Assembly: GCA_958299035.1 (NCBI GenBank)
Contig: CATQJL010000112.1
Location: 69,223,117-69,287,116 of the forward strand
From: Cylicocyclus nassatus
Lineage: Eukaryota > Nematoda > Chromadorea > Rhabditida > Strongylidae
Direction: 5' to 3'
DNA length: 64,000 nt
Shown: piece by piece, positions 10,800 to 22,365 of the stretch
Layout: each line of letters opens with the position of its first letter
How positions within the stretch are numbered: position 1 is the first letter of the stretch
Made by a program: the position numbers and the translations under genes
The notes under the pieces: generated by a model
Databases searched by the model: none
Seen by the model: only the letters and a program-made list of their open reading frames with translations
What the model was told of the DNA's origin: nothing

Positions 10800-11290
10800 A
10801 GTTAGATGGAGTGAACAAAATGCAATCTAACACAATTTTTGGCATCGATTGCTGGTTTGTTTTCAAATATTTTGAAATCGTCATTTTGATGCTACCAAAT
10901 TTGATATTCGTTTATTCCAAACCTCATAGAACATCAGAAGGAAACAGCTACGGTATTATTCGATGCAGCATCTTTTCTATTTTTGACAGAGGTTTTTTTT
11001 GATCTGTAAAAACTTCAAGGAAAAAATCGCCGTAATTCTAGTTTTTTGATGCGTCCCAGGATGCACTCGAAAGTTTGAAAAATCGATATTTCAAGAGGGG
11101 GTAGAAACTCATCAGTTTTGGAAGTTCCAAATTGAAAGATTTCATAGTGTTGAAGCGTTTGCAAATGACTTCGCAAATGTAAAGACATTTTTGAAAACAA
11201 GTTCTCAAAAATACTAAAAAGCCAGCTACCAATGCCAAAAATTGCGTTTTGTAGCACTTTGTTTATTCTGTCCAATCAGTCCAGAACGAA
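10800..11290. repeat. degenerate foldback element
   Basis: GGAGTGAACAAAATGCAAT and GGCATCGATTGCTGG near 10808-10855 are mirrored by CCAGCTACCAATGCC and GCACTTTGTTTATTCTGTCC near 11222-11275. The arms are diverged and no coding potential is seen. Confidence 0.45.
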
Positions 11291-11896
11291 AATCCAAAAA
11301 ACTAAAGTAAAGGTATGTTAAAATGCGTGAGTTTGAAAGAACATTAAAGCAATTCGACAAAAACACAACTGCTGAAAAGAGAAGAAAATTTCGCTAGAAC
11401 AATGCTAAGTGTGCTTGTCTGTCGTTGTTTTGGATGATTTGAGGATAGGTCTCAAAACGGCACGAACTTTTGGACCACCTAATATATGAAGTCTGTGGAA
11501 GCTGTGTGAGGATTGTATGTAATAGTGTAATCGCCCATTTCATCCACCTTTCTGAAAATAGAATTTGATACATATCATCCAAAATTACCACTATCATTTA
11601 ATGGACACTACAAGTAATTCTCGACTCTCTGAAGTGCTTGCAATTGCAAAGGTATTGCTGTTTGCTTTTGAATCTTATTAGATTGTTTCAAAAATTCGTA
11701 GCGTTTCTTCAATTAATATGAGCATTTTTTAAATGAAAAACATTTCACATTATGGTCCAACTCCGGCTGTCCAGTCTTGGCATCGAATCATATGATCATT
11801 AAGGCCCGTAGTAAAGCTCGATCTTTAAGTGAACTGAACTTAACCCATCAGTTGAGCTTATATCAGGTGAAATGATGAACGCACTCTTCCCATGCT

Positions 11897-12566
11897 ACAG
11901 GGTGTTCCAAAAAATGTGAGCACTGTTTATCGTTAATAACTCCCTTGCTTTTATGTCTTTCGCCGAGCTTGAGGCACCATTCTATAGAGCGAGGTTTTAT
12001 TTAGATTTATAGTGTGGAGAGATCACCGATCGCTCTTCGTTACTGCAAAATAAAGGTAGGAACTTCGATAAAGATTTTAGGTTACTGGAGGCTATATTCT
12101 GCCTCGGAAAAAAATCAAACAAGCCAGAAACTCTTATACTATGGTAATGGAAGCTGCTGATTTCGAATATGAAATTTCCACTTTACTGTGACGCCTCTTT
12201 TCAAGGTTGTCTTAGGTAAACCTTAATAACCGATTATCCAGCATTTGTCAAAAATGTGATACACCGTCAAAAAAGCTAAAAACACTTTCAAAAAGTTGTG
12301 TATTGTAACCAGCTTGCGCGAATACCCGAGTACGATTTTTCAGATTTTTTGAAAAAATTTTGTCAGATGGCGTATTTCACAATGGATTCTCACGCTGGAA
12401 GTTCTTACCGTAAACCTACAGTAGCGAAGAGAGATCGGAGTTTTGCTTCATACTGTAAATGTAAGTTACCTTGCTCTACGGAATGGTCCTCAAGCTCGGC
12501 GAAAGACATGAAAGCAACAGAGTTATTAACAATTAAACAGTGTTCACATTTTTATGGGACACTCTG
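11897..12566. mobile_element. Tc1/mariner-type non-autonomous element, TA-flanked
   Basis: Left end CAGGGTGTTCCAAAAAATG and right end CATTTTTATGGGACACTCTG are inverted repeats, each flanked by TA (11895-11896, 12567-12568). The inverted similarity extends inwards (AGCACTGTTTA / TAAACAGTGTT; GTCTTTCGCCGAGCTTGAGG / its mirror). No transposase frame is present. A relative lies at 42464-43122. Confidence 0.75.
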
Positions 12567-13557
12567 TATAAGCATGGCAAGTGATTTGACAGTTGGCCAT
12601 CTGTCGCTGCAGTCAACCGTTGCACATCAGTTCACGTTCAGTTCAGCTAGACGAATGACGAATGCAAGTAGTGTGGAAACGAGGAGACGCAGAGAAGACT
12701 CCTGTAAGCTGCTTTTGAGTAACTTACGATACACATCAGTTCGCCTAACACTGCGGACAAAATCGCAAAGCACGATACCGCGGCCCGAAAAGGATAGAAT
12801 CAATGATTTTGGCGTGGAAGGAAAGAAAACAATCCTTTTCTTTTTTGTAAAATTTGCTGACTGTTTCCAAAAATCTGCTCAAGACAAGAATTTATCGATC
12901 TAATTCATTAGGTTCATGTTGCAACCATTTCCTTTTTTATGAAATTTTCGTCAAAAATTTTTTTTGTTTTATACATGCATGTGCTAGGCGAAATCCTTGA
13001 TAGCGGTCATCATCGATTTTGCGATAGTGGTCGCCTGGCGTCTTTGATAGTGGTCGCTATCAAAGACGCCGGGCGATACAGCAAAAGTGTAGCGCTAGCC
13101 GGTGTTGAACCATAGCCGCGAGCGTTCAATTCTGTTACCTGTTCACGTAAACCGACTCAAGGGGTTCTTTTTTTAAAAACACACATGGTTGTCATGAATA
13201 AAAATCGATCCGCATCCAGATCAGTAGCTCGCTGGTTGCTGGACTGAGGCGTCCTACGTTCAACTTAGGCCGCACCAGTCGAGATGCGCTGATGGGGGTT
13301 TACTGCGGTTTAAATGAGTCCACAATATATTCTTCAATGTAGCGCTCGACTTTTTGCCGCACTGCTCTTAGATCAGGGACCGGCACAGTCTAGTTTTAGT
13401 GTTTTCGGAAAAAAAAGTCTCACTGTCTTTCGAGAATTTGAAGAAGTCTTCTTTGACTTTCATCGGAATTCTATCAATTTTTGTTGCAAATCATCTTTGA
13501 AAAAACAAGAGGAAAGCAATGCTTCAGAAGCACAAGGGTTTAATATTGGGACGCGAT
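12567..13557. other. intergenic DNA with one short hairpin
   Basis: A hairpin with arms GGCGTCTTTGATAG and CTATCAAAGACGCC lies near 13037-13072. Open frames here (for example the tail of 12298-12903 and 13314-13628) carry no recognisable domain. Confidence 0.4.
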
Positions 13558-15107
13558 ATTTAAAAAATCTGTTACTAACGTCGAATTCCCACGGTATAGC
13601 GGTCGTAGTACTGGTTTACCAAACGTAGGCACGTGGCAGTTGTTGAAAGTTAAAAAGTACGAAAACAAATGCTTAGGTTGGAGGTTTAGCAGATTTTTCT
13701 ACACGTTCAAATGTCTGCAGGGCCACGCTTGCTTTACGCATGAAAGTTGCCTGTAACGAAATGAAGGCAAAAAAAAGAGGAAAAGCAGCGATATAAAAAT
13801 ATATATTCTTGCTCGTAAATAGTTTTTTACGAAGGGATTCGTCTGTGGTAGAATCCAAAACTTATGTGAACGTATAGAAGTATGAGGTTGATGCATAATT
13901 TCTGCACCAAAATAGGTACAAACCGCAATAACTCGGAATAATCCTATATCCCAAGTAGGATTCAATATATCATTAGATAGCGCAAACCTAACTCTACAAG
14001 ACTCAAATATCTACACCAGCCTCGATCCGCGAAGTTTTAAACCGAAAACTGAAAAAAACCATGCGTCCGAAAACCTTAAGACCAATCAAAACAAAATTGT
14101 AACTTCGTTCAAAAAACTCCTACAAAATTTCTTTTTTGCTCACGCGTAAACATTCCACGTAAGACATCTACCTATGCGGTTCCTGTATTTTTTTACTCAG
14201 CTAGACAATGAGAAAACGAAGTTTTCCATGTTTTTGCCACAGCGTCCGGTCTGAAAAAAAGTCATCTAACCAGCGCCCAAGGCCCCCGCCAGAGTGCCAA
14301 AGCCACGCCAGCGCTGCACTGGCTGGGCGCCAGTGCAGCGCTGGCGTGGCTTTGGCACTCTGGCGGGGGCCTTAGGCGCTGGTTAGATGACTTTTTTTCA
14401 GACCGGACGCTGCATTCAAAAAAAGGAAATGAAAATTCGAGAGGGAGAGAAAGAGAGAGAGGGAAAGAGAGCAGGCAAAATTCGACTGGACATAGGTTGT
14501 GCTTTGTTTTTGACGCAAAAGTGAAGGTGTTATCTTAAAATTTTTTATGCAGAAGTCGGACCAAAATTCAGCCAAAGCGAGCTTTAGAGAGAGGTTGTCA
14601 GAAAACTGACATGCTCCATCACGCCGCGCAAAAAGCGCTCGTAATTTAAATACAGCTAAAGTAAACAAATTGCTTTTTTACAAAAACGCGGTGATATGAC
14701 ATAAAATTTGGAGTGTATGCACGGAATATAATTTGCAGAAGAGTTAGTAAAAAGTTTTAATGACTCTTTTAAAAAGAGTACCATATACTTCTATACGTTC
14801 ACATAAGTTTTGGAGTCTACCATAGACGAATCCCTTCGTAAAAACTATTTACGAGCAAAGATATATATTTTTATATCGTTGCTTTTCCTCTTTTTTGCCT
14901 TCATTTTGTTACAGGCAACTCTGATGCGTAAAGCAGGCGTGGCCCTGCAGACATTTGAACGTGTAGAAAAATCTGCTAAACCTCCAACCTAAGCATTAGT
15001 TTTCGTACCTTTTAACTATCAACAACTGCCACGTACATACGTTTGGTAAACCAGTACTACGACCGCTATACCGTGGGAAGTCGATGTTAGTAACAGATTT
15101 TTTAAAC
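13558..15107. mobile_element. foldback element with 0.33-kb arms
   Basis: The left arm (13558-13885) and right arm (about 14785-15107) are inverted copies; for example GGAGGTTTAGCAGATTTTT is mirrored by AAAAATCTGCTAAACCTCC, and both contain CTTATGTGAACGTATAGAAG. The spacer holds a relic of the family at 26101-27036 and a long palindrome (14241-14411). Diverged relatives of the arm sequence lie inside the Helitron-like copies at 45.4-45.9 and 52.7-53.4 kb. Confidence 0.7.
14241..14411. repeat. near-perfect 171-bp palindrome containing a ~93-bp hairpin element
   Basis: The palindrome runs from AGCGTCCGGTC to GACCGGACGCT, with centre near 14326. Its inner part (14280-14372) has ends AGGCCCCCGCCAGAGTGCC and the mirror, shared with the element at 33166-33376, so the inner part is a separate hairpin repeat family. 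Confidence 0.8.
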
Positions 15108-15109
15108 TT

Positions 15110-15660
15110 GTAGCAGTCGGCTTATGTTCACTTAAGAAGGCTCCACTACTTGGTCGATTAACGCTGTCAGGATGGCATTATTTTCTACGTTATTAAAGGC
15201 CCTCTCGTAGTCGATGATGTTTAGGACGAGAGGAGTCGGTACTCTCAACGACTTCGGTGACCCTCGAAACCTCCTGGATGTGATCCAAGCGACTGAGTTC
15301 TTTGCGAAACCAAAATTGGTTTGGAACTAAGCGGCAAATTCAACTGTAGTTTTACATTTTCGTTCGCTCTTTTTAAAGAGAAAGACAATCCCTAAAATTC
15401 TTCACTGGTCGGTAATCCTTTTTTATCTGAAGGTAAGATGCTAGATAAGACGCGAGAATCTCACGTAGCCTTTGCTTGCAGAAGTTTGACGAAAAGATCC
15501 AAGAAGCCTTAAAGTCTTTACAATTAGATCGCGGTACGCACTTTGTAGGCAGAACGAAACAGCGGGCATCGGCATGGGGGTTGATGAGGAGGAGGTTAGT
15601 GTAAAAGTTCTTCGCGATAGCTTCCATGTTATTAGGTTGGAAAGTAAGTTTGCAACTCAT
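15110..15660 (-). pseudogene. RTE-type reverse transcriptase fragment, inverted copy
   Basis: Read on the minus strand, this matches the RTE piece at 16620-17060: I-I-D-Y-E-R-A-F and the upstream T-S-R-R-F-R-G-type block are recognisable. It lacks the segment that in the other copy spans the V-S-C-T / K-I-T region, so it has an internal deletion. It directly abuts the foldback element ending at 15107. Confidence 0.6.
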
Positions 15661-16480
15661 TCAATAACGCTCCTCTCACTCAACTTGGCGCACTCAAATT
15701 TTGCCACTGTTTTGGTTATGACATAAGCTGCAAGCGCAGCTGCTGTTCTACTAAATTCTGACGTCGCAGTGAGGGTTACGGTAGATATATGGTATAGAGG
15801 AAAAAATTATAAAATTTGACAGATTTGGCTGAAACTTGGCATAGAGGAGTTACTCGACATGCTGATCACGAAAACGATTCTGAAGTCGCGTGATAGGGGT
15901 TTTTTGTAAGATTACTGTAGGTGTTCGACATAGGGTCCCATCCTAAACAAGGAAACAGGCGCTGATTCAACAAATGAATATGATATTCGTGTTTAGCTTT
16001 TAAAGAACCTCAATATGTAAAGTCTTGGGAGATTTTGTGGTACTAACTTCTTAGTCATTGACAGTTGTCACCAGAAGCCTTGCGTACAGCAAGTCTTTCA
16101 AAATTGTGAAGGCGCCAAATTTCGACCTGCCCCTAAATTTTACTTCTTTTTTGGTGAGCCGAATAAGTCAGCATGTAGCAACAATTAGTACACTATTTCT
16201 GATTACTGCGCATGACCTAGACTGCCAACAACTCATTTTTGCCTTAAAATCCCAAAAATCTTAAAATTTACTAGTTTTCGAAAAATGCTCGGAATTTTTT
16301 AAAGTCGTTTTCAGAATTTAAATAATTCTGTTCAATTGTAGCTCACATTGCCTTCTACATAATGCCAAAGTTTGAGTACGCCACATCCAAAGAGGTTTGA
16401 GTCTGAAAGTAGTTACAAAACTTAGTTTCCAGCTTAATATATTGGGAAGAAGTGGAGCCTCGTCTTCGCTAACAGTGCAT
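15661..16480. other. unassigned DNA between inverted RTE pieces
   Basis: Short open frames only. No family signature was seen. Confidence 0.4.
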
Positions 16481-17985
16481 TCTGGTACGTAATATTCACA
16501 ATGGTCCCTTCGTCACTTTTTGAAACTTCGGCTGCTTTCAGTATCTTAGCTTGCCTGTACTTGATAGGTTCCACGACTTCATGGATCGTCTACGGCTTCA
16601 TGGATCTCGTCAAACTTCTGCAAGCAAAGACTACGTGAGATTCTCGCGTCGCATCTAACATCTTACCTTCAGATAAAAAAAGGATTACCGACCAGTGAAG
16701 AAATTTAAGATTGTCTTTCTCTTCAAAAAGAGCGAACGAGAATATAAAACTACAGTTGAATTTGCCTGTTGAGTGAGCTGTACAAGCTTTTCACAAAAAT
16801 TACTTCACGCTCGCATATCCAGGACGCTGGATGAAGCTTAGTTCCAAAACCATTTTGGTTTCGCAAAGAGCTCAGTCGCATGGACCACATCCAGGAGGTT
16901 TCGAGGGTCACCGAAGTCGTTGAGAGTACCAACTCCTCTCGTCCTAAACATCATCGACTACGAAAGGGCCTTTGACAGCGTAAAAACCAATGCCATCCTA
17001 ACAGCGTTAGTCGACCAAGGAGTGGAGCCTGCTTATGTGGACATGAGCCGACTGCTACAAGGACTTTACAACGACGATGAGCTACTCCATCCCCCTCTTG
17101 ACCGTTCCAACCGAAAGGGGATCCGACAAGACGACACAATCTCGTTCACTGCGACCTGCCGTGGATGTAAAATCGTTGGAGTGGTAGAAAAGCACATGGG
17201 TTGAGGGGGTATTCCGGGTATTCGTTTTACGGAATCGAAATCGTTCTCTCTTCGGCAGTATCACCAAAGCAGAAACAATGCTGAGGGATTTCTATGAAGT
17301 AAGAGAGATGAGCGGATTGGGAATAAATTGGAAGAAGACCTCAGTTTTTAGAAAACTCCTTTGCAGACGGGAATGAAATTGGAAGGCACTTCTATTTTGG
17401 AGACGAGACCCTTTTTACGTGTATTTTGGACGCTCGATGAACATTGAGAATGACTTAAGAGAAGACTTACTCCGAGAAGAAGAGCAGCCTGGGCTACCTT
17501 CGAGCCAAGGAAGCCACCGACCAACTGACGGGCCCGGAGCTTTGAGCCCTCCTGCTTGGCTCAGTCATCTTCTTGGGACACAAACAACAATTTCTCGGAT
17601 CGAAGGCGATGAGAACAAATTCTTCTCTCCGTGACAGTGCGGATCATGTTGCGAAAAAGCGAAGCACAGATGAGCCGGTCACTTCATGAGAAGAAAAGAC
17701 GACAGATGGAGGTTAAGGACATCAGAGTTGATACTGCGCGGAGGAAAACCCTCCCAAGAAAAACTTTTAGCAAGTTTGGCAGACGTATTCGTGGAACGGA
17801 TGGATTGCCTGAGAAACTAGATGGATGCGATTTTCGCACCTGGAACTCGTAGACGCAGCCACCGACGTCAGTTTGGAAGATCGTGGGTGCTAGAAAAAAA
17901 CAGATAACACTGAAAGCTTCTGCGCTGGGTCTCGCACGTTATCTGAGGACGGGCCATCTAAAGATTTAGATAATTGAGTAAGGGA
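16480..17985 (+). mobile_element. RTE LINE remnant (RT and C-terminal part)
   Basis: Reading across frames gives R-I-S-R-T-L-D-E-A, I-I-D-Y-E-R-A-F-D-S-V, L-V-D-Q-G-V-E-P-A-Y-V, K-G-I-R-Q-D-D-T-I-S, and a C-terminal R-R-I-R-G-T-D-G block. All match the RTE at 27.2-30.5 kb in order. The 3' end resembles the same element (GGGCCATCTAAAGATTTAGATAA then GAGTAAGG). Frameshifts, stops and loss of the F-A-D-D box show it is dead. The endonuclease half is absent. Confidence 0.75.
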
Positions 17986-18379
17986 GAAAAAAGACATTAC
18001 CTTTAATATCTTCATTATAGCCTTTCGCGGAACAACTGCACTCAGAGATGATTTGAACAATGGAAGCGGGGAGTCTTTCAACTGTAAAAATAAACAACAT
18101 AGACAGCATATGGTTTTTGAGCTGTCAACTTTATGAGGAACATCTGCTAGACAGAAGACATAGCATGGCAACGAGATTTTATTGTGAAAATACTTCAATA
18201 ATTAGTAAAATATTGGGAATTGAGCTCGCTTTTTGCTGTCTATTTTCATCGATTCGTTTTGTTATCAGTGTGAACTGTAAAATATTTTTAAAGGTTAGTG
18301 AGTGGCATGAAATGCATGGCTGCTTTCTAGAGTAAATGAATCATGCGGAAGCGCAGTAGTGTGCTATTTTACTATATAA
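17986..18379. other. unassigned intergenic DNA
   Basis: Two overlapping short frames on opposite strands show no recognisable product. Confidence 0.35.
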
Positions 18380-18660
18380 TAGGTTGGTCCGAAAGTTTGT
18401 GCCCTTTTTCATACCATGCTCGTACCATTTAACAATGATAGACAAAGTTCTAAACAGCTTTCGATGCAGAATTTCTTCCTCCTTTTGACGGTTATGCTTT
18501 TGTTAGAGTCCCTCGTTATCAGCTCAAATCGCCAAGTTCTCGAACCCATAGTGTTTTCACATATCCTAAGTTTTGATGCAACTGATGCAACTTTTTCTCC
18601 TTTTTCTAAAAGACTTTCTGACTTTCCGATTTGTGTAATACATGAGGATAAATCATTATA
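18380..18660. mobile_element. mariner-type element, one end only
   Basis: TAGGTTGGTCCGAAAG and the following GCAGAATTTCTTC segment resemble the left end of the element at 59801-60820 and the ends of 38794-39630. No matching right end was found before 19.5 kb, so it is probably truncated. Confidence 0.45.
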
Positions 18661-18935
18661 ATTTGTTTTGGAGTCCGATATTTCAGAGCGCTAAAGCTCA
18701 GTTGCTTGATAGAATTTAGCATTAAGTAATGAGCTGTTTTTGAAAGCTTCAGTTTCAGGAAATTCATCAGTGTTGGAGGTGTGCATTTTACGACTTCATG
18801 AAAAGACTAAGAAAGATTATACCGATTCTGACGTTTATTTGAGCAGACATTAAAGGGATTTGAACAATTAACCGCCTTAAAGAGAAGGCCTTTTGCATCG
18901 AACTTTTTCTAGAGCGTTTGTCTATTATTATTCTA

Positions 18936-19392
18936 ACAAGGGAAGGATACTTGGTGACCGTAGGTTTTTGATGAGACGTGCTTCATTGTATGCATCTTGA
19001 AGCGCATATTCCAAATCTGTTTTCTTATCTGCTGTGCGCTCTTCCGAAAGAAGTTCTAAAAAATTTTTACCATCAAATTTCGCACTGTTTGATTACAGGA
19101 TCCAACAATATTATCAATATGTTCACTTACGGACTACAAAAGACCATCCAAATAAAATAAAACTTTCTGCTGAGCTCAGGACTGTCTCCGATATATCCAA
19201 GTCTAAAAAACCTGAATACTGTCGATTCTGACTGACCAGATCTCGTGAACTCAACATGGAAAAAAATCCAAACTCCGTTCAAAAAGTCGCACAGCAGATA
19301 ATGAACACAGATCTAGAATTTGCGTTCTAAGAAGCATTCACTGATTTATATTCCATGCAAAAGGCCACGGTCACCAAGTATCTTTTCCTTGT
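18936..19392. mobile_element. foldback element, ends ACAAGGGAAGGATACTTGG
   Basis: The left end ACAAGGGAAGGATACTTGG continues into TGACCGT. It is mirrored at the right by ACGGTCACCAAGTATC followed by TTTTCCTTGT. The interior contains GAAAGAAGTTCTAAAAAATTT and a mirrored region. A second copy lies at 58461-58924. Confidence 0.65.
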
Positions 19393-19439
19393 AAGTGGTT
19401 TGGGCATGGGCCTGAAAAACGAACTTTTAAACCAAGCTA

Positions 19440-20340
19440 ACATGTATCAGCCTCAAATTTTTTTTACCGTTTTTACTTTCTCCCGCATAAACTTATAATG
19501 GTCTTGTCTCATAAATAGGTTTTGCGGTATCGTTCGACAAAGCAAAGCAAGCTCTAGAAGAAAACTAGACAATTGCTTAAAGTTTGTTCTGCTTGAAGTT
19601 TCAAGCCGAAATCTAACAGGATCTTAATTTTTGAAAAATGGAGGAAAAAATCACATTTCCATCCAAAAGATTTCTACGTACTTTCTAGCTCAGACATGTA
19701 CTACCCGCTTCCTGCATTCATTATTTTTTACATTCTCCATCGCTGAAAGGAAAAAATATATTATATTTTGCCGAAGCTGCATTGGGCTAAAACGCCTAAA
19801 TCTACAGTGTGAACTTTCGGAATCATAACCATAAATTATTAGCATTTTGCGATTGTTTTTTGATGTATCAAATATAGCACAAAATACACCATCGCGTTTT
19901 TTGGCATAAATTTGGTATATGTATGTTTCTCGACTTCTAGACATGGAAAAATTGGCGATTTACAGATAACGAGTTGGCATCCCGGGTTCTACCCCGGTTT
20001 TGAGAAAGTAAATCGTACTTGACTTCACATGTAGCAAAACCCACCCTTCTTCTGATTCCTACTCGTCTTGGGTTCGCCTCCCTATCGTCCGTACAATATT
20101 TCGATGACCAGCAGATCAAAATGAGTATCACCGCTCATCCTTCATGACTATGCGAAATTTGCACAAACATGCAGATTTGCTGCTCTATATAGATAGAAAT
20201 TAGATTTAAAAAGTATGTGCATGAGCAAGTAAAAGCTTGTAGGGTTCGGCTTCAACTTTATGTGAGATGAACTCTAAGCATTATCTAAGTGCGATCTTGT
20301 AGAGCTACTTTGCCCTGTCGAATAGTGCCGCATAACTTAT
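19440..20340. mobile_element. degenerate relative of the 26.1-kb foldback family
   Basis: Near 19535 the sequence TCGACAAAGCAAAGCAAGCTC, and on the other strand near 20290-20340 AATAAGTTATGC..CTATTCGACAGGGCAAAG, match the two arms of 26101-27036. The centre has been replaced by unrelated sequence and the ends are not clear. Confidence 0.45.
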
Positions 20341-20368
20341 TCTTAAAAATTACAAATAAACTAATTTC

Positions 20369-20548
20369 AGGTGTATAAGCCGCACCATTTTCGCTCTAAA
20401 CGCGAACACGCCAAAAGACTGACTGTCATCATGGAGCGCGTTAAGTGAGAGCAGTATGCGATAAGGCGACCGCTTCGCGAGGCATATGCGCGGCGGCACG
20501 CCTGGGTCTTCTCGCGTTTAGAGCAAAAAGGGTGCGGCTTATACACCT
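20369..20548. repeat. 180-bp hairpin element
   Basis: AGGTGTATAAGCCGCACC and TTTTCGCTCTAAACGCGA at the left are mirrored by TCGCGTTTAGAGCAAAA and GGTGCGGCTTATACACCT at the right. The GC-rich middle is non-repetitive. Confidence 0.65.
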
Positions 20549-21270
20549 GAAAATAGGGTATATGAGTTCCGCTTCCAAACATTTTACTTTGATTGCAATC
20601 TTTCCAAACAATTTTACTTTGATTGCAATCTTTCCTATTAGTCAACCATGAGCGTCCTAGATTCACAAATTCTGTGTGCGTTACACAAAGACAAAAGAGT
20701 TTTATAAAATCTTGAAGTTACTTTTTTCCCTTCGAGGCGATGCTTTTGAAAAGTCGAAAACTCGCTGTTCACAGTATTATTGAGCTGCTTGAGTATCCTT
20801 ACCATTTCTAGGTTCGTCTTGAGTGGAACATCTACTCCAGAAAGCTGCTAAATGATGGCATTGCTCAACATTTGCAAAAAAAAGCAAATGAATTGCATTG
20901 CAAATACCTGATAATACATCCAATTTTTCTTGCTGCGAGCCAGAACTTTGATGCAGGCCCATGTAGAATTGATTATCTCAAATGATCCCCATTCAATATC
21001 TGGCCGATGCTGTAAGTTTCTTCAATTGTATCGTTCTAAAGATTCCTGAACTTATGTTTGTCGCAATCTGAGAGGAATGGAAATCAATATTGAAATGTTT
21101 TTGCCATGAATATCGCTCTCATTACAGTCAAAAGACTTCGACATCTAGTCAGCAGCCGCTTTCGACTCTACACATTTCTTCTCGCTGTCAAATGAGACTT
21201 TTCTGTTCACCTTCTGAGCATCACATTATTAGTAATCTATAATAGTGAGTTTCAAAGACACCGTCCACCA
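20549..21270. other. unassigned intergenic DNA
   Basis: A direct duplication of CATTTTACTTTGATTGCAAT-like sequence occurs near 20580-20635. Nothing else was recognised. Confidence 0.4.
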
Positions 21271-22365
21271 TACAGTTGCAACGGTAGAAATTGTCCAAAA
21301 CTGCATACTGGATTGTCGGGATTCGCGGAATTCGCGGGATTCGCGACTTCACGGGATTTGCGGGATTCGCGGGATTTGCGGGATAAGCGGGATTTAGCTA
21401 TAACTTCTTTTAAAACAATTTTATATGAAATCTGCAAGAAGATGCGGCTTTAGCTTGATGAGACGAATCTTTTGATATACAGTATGTCCGATACTATACT
21501 ACAATACTATAAGAGAGGAAGCGATAAATTTCTAAACTACATTTCTTACTGTATGTCAGAAAAGATCCAATTTTGTGATATCATCAGTAATAAATGTTAA
21601 AATGATCATATCAATGACAATGAAAGATAAGAATGGCTTAAATTCATGCGGTCGATTCCCACGTTCATCTTCCATGTAGGTGCAGAATTTCAGCCCAGGC
21701 TTCGGCGTAAAGCGAGTTGAAGCAAAAATGCCATTTTAGGTAAGAATTGGCAGCAGTGGCATGTGCCGATGAGAAATCGATCGATTGCTGGAGCGAGGAA
21801 TCTACCAATTGCACCGAGCAATAGAACTAGAAAAGCCTGTAGATCACTTATAATTAGAGAAAGAGCGATAGAAATTCACTCAGCGTTTCCTACAGTACTT
21901 TTCTTACCATATGCCAAAAATGATCCAAAAATGTGATATTATCAGTGATAAATGATAAAATGCTTATAGTGAGTAATAAGGGTGAATAAAAACTGCCCAA
22001 TTTTTCGCGATAGTTTTCGATAATGAGAATTTTGTACCAGAACCTGCTAATCGCGATTAACGCTGTGATAAATGTTCACAAAAGCCTTAACATAGAAAAC
22101 AACAAGGTATCATTGTATGTCTACCCCGTCATTACGAATTACGGACATACTGTATATCAAAAGATTCGTCTCATCAAGCTGAAGCCGTATCTTCTTGCAG
22201 ATTTCATATAAAATTGTTTTAAAAGAAGTTATAGCTGAATCCCGCTTATCCCGCAAATCCCGCGAATCCCGCGAATCCCGTGAAGTCGCGAATCCCGCGA
22301 ATCTCGACAATCCCGCGAATCCCGACAATCCCGCATTTTGGACAAATTCTACCGTTGCAACTGTA
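21271..22365. mobile_element. foldback element with GGGATTCGC minisatellite in both arms
   Basis: Arms 21271-21490 and 22142-22365 are inverted copies, starting TACAGTTGCAACGGTAGAA and ending in the mirror. Each arm contains about eight degenerate 9-mers of GGGATTCGC type, then GCTATAACTTCTTTTAAAAC and CAGTATGTCCG. The spacer has a diverged direct repeat around TGATATCATCAGTAATAAATG (21575 and 21930). Confidence 0.75.

Noticed and set aside
12298..12903. 201-codon frame, one of the longest in the window
   Set aside because: It covers the right half of the TA-flanked element at 11897-12566 and unrelated DNA beyond it. No domain, signal peptide or splice pattern supports it.
19970..20006. GGGTTCTACCCCGG considered as a tRNA T-arm
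   Set aside because: No A box at the correct distance and no acceptor stem.
21340..21400. Tandem 9-mers considered as a CRISPR-like array
   Set aside because: Units are contiguous with no spacers, degenerate, mirrored in the other arm of a foldback, and in a eukaryotic genome.
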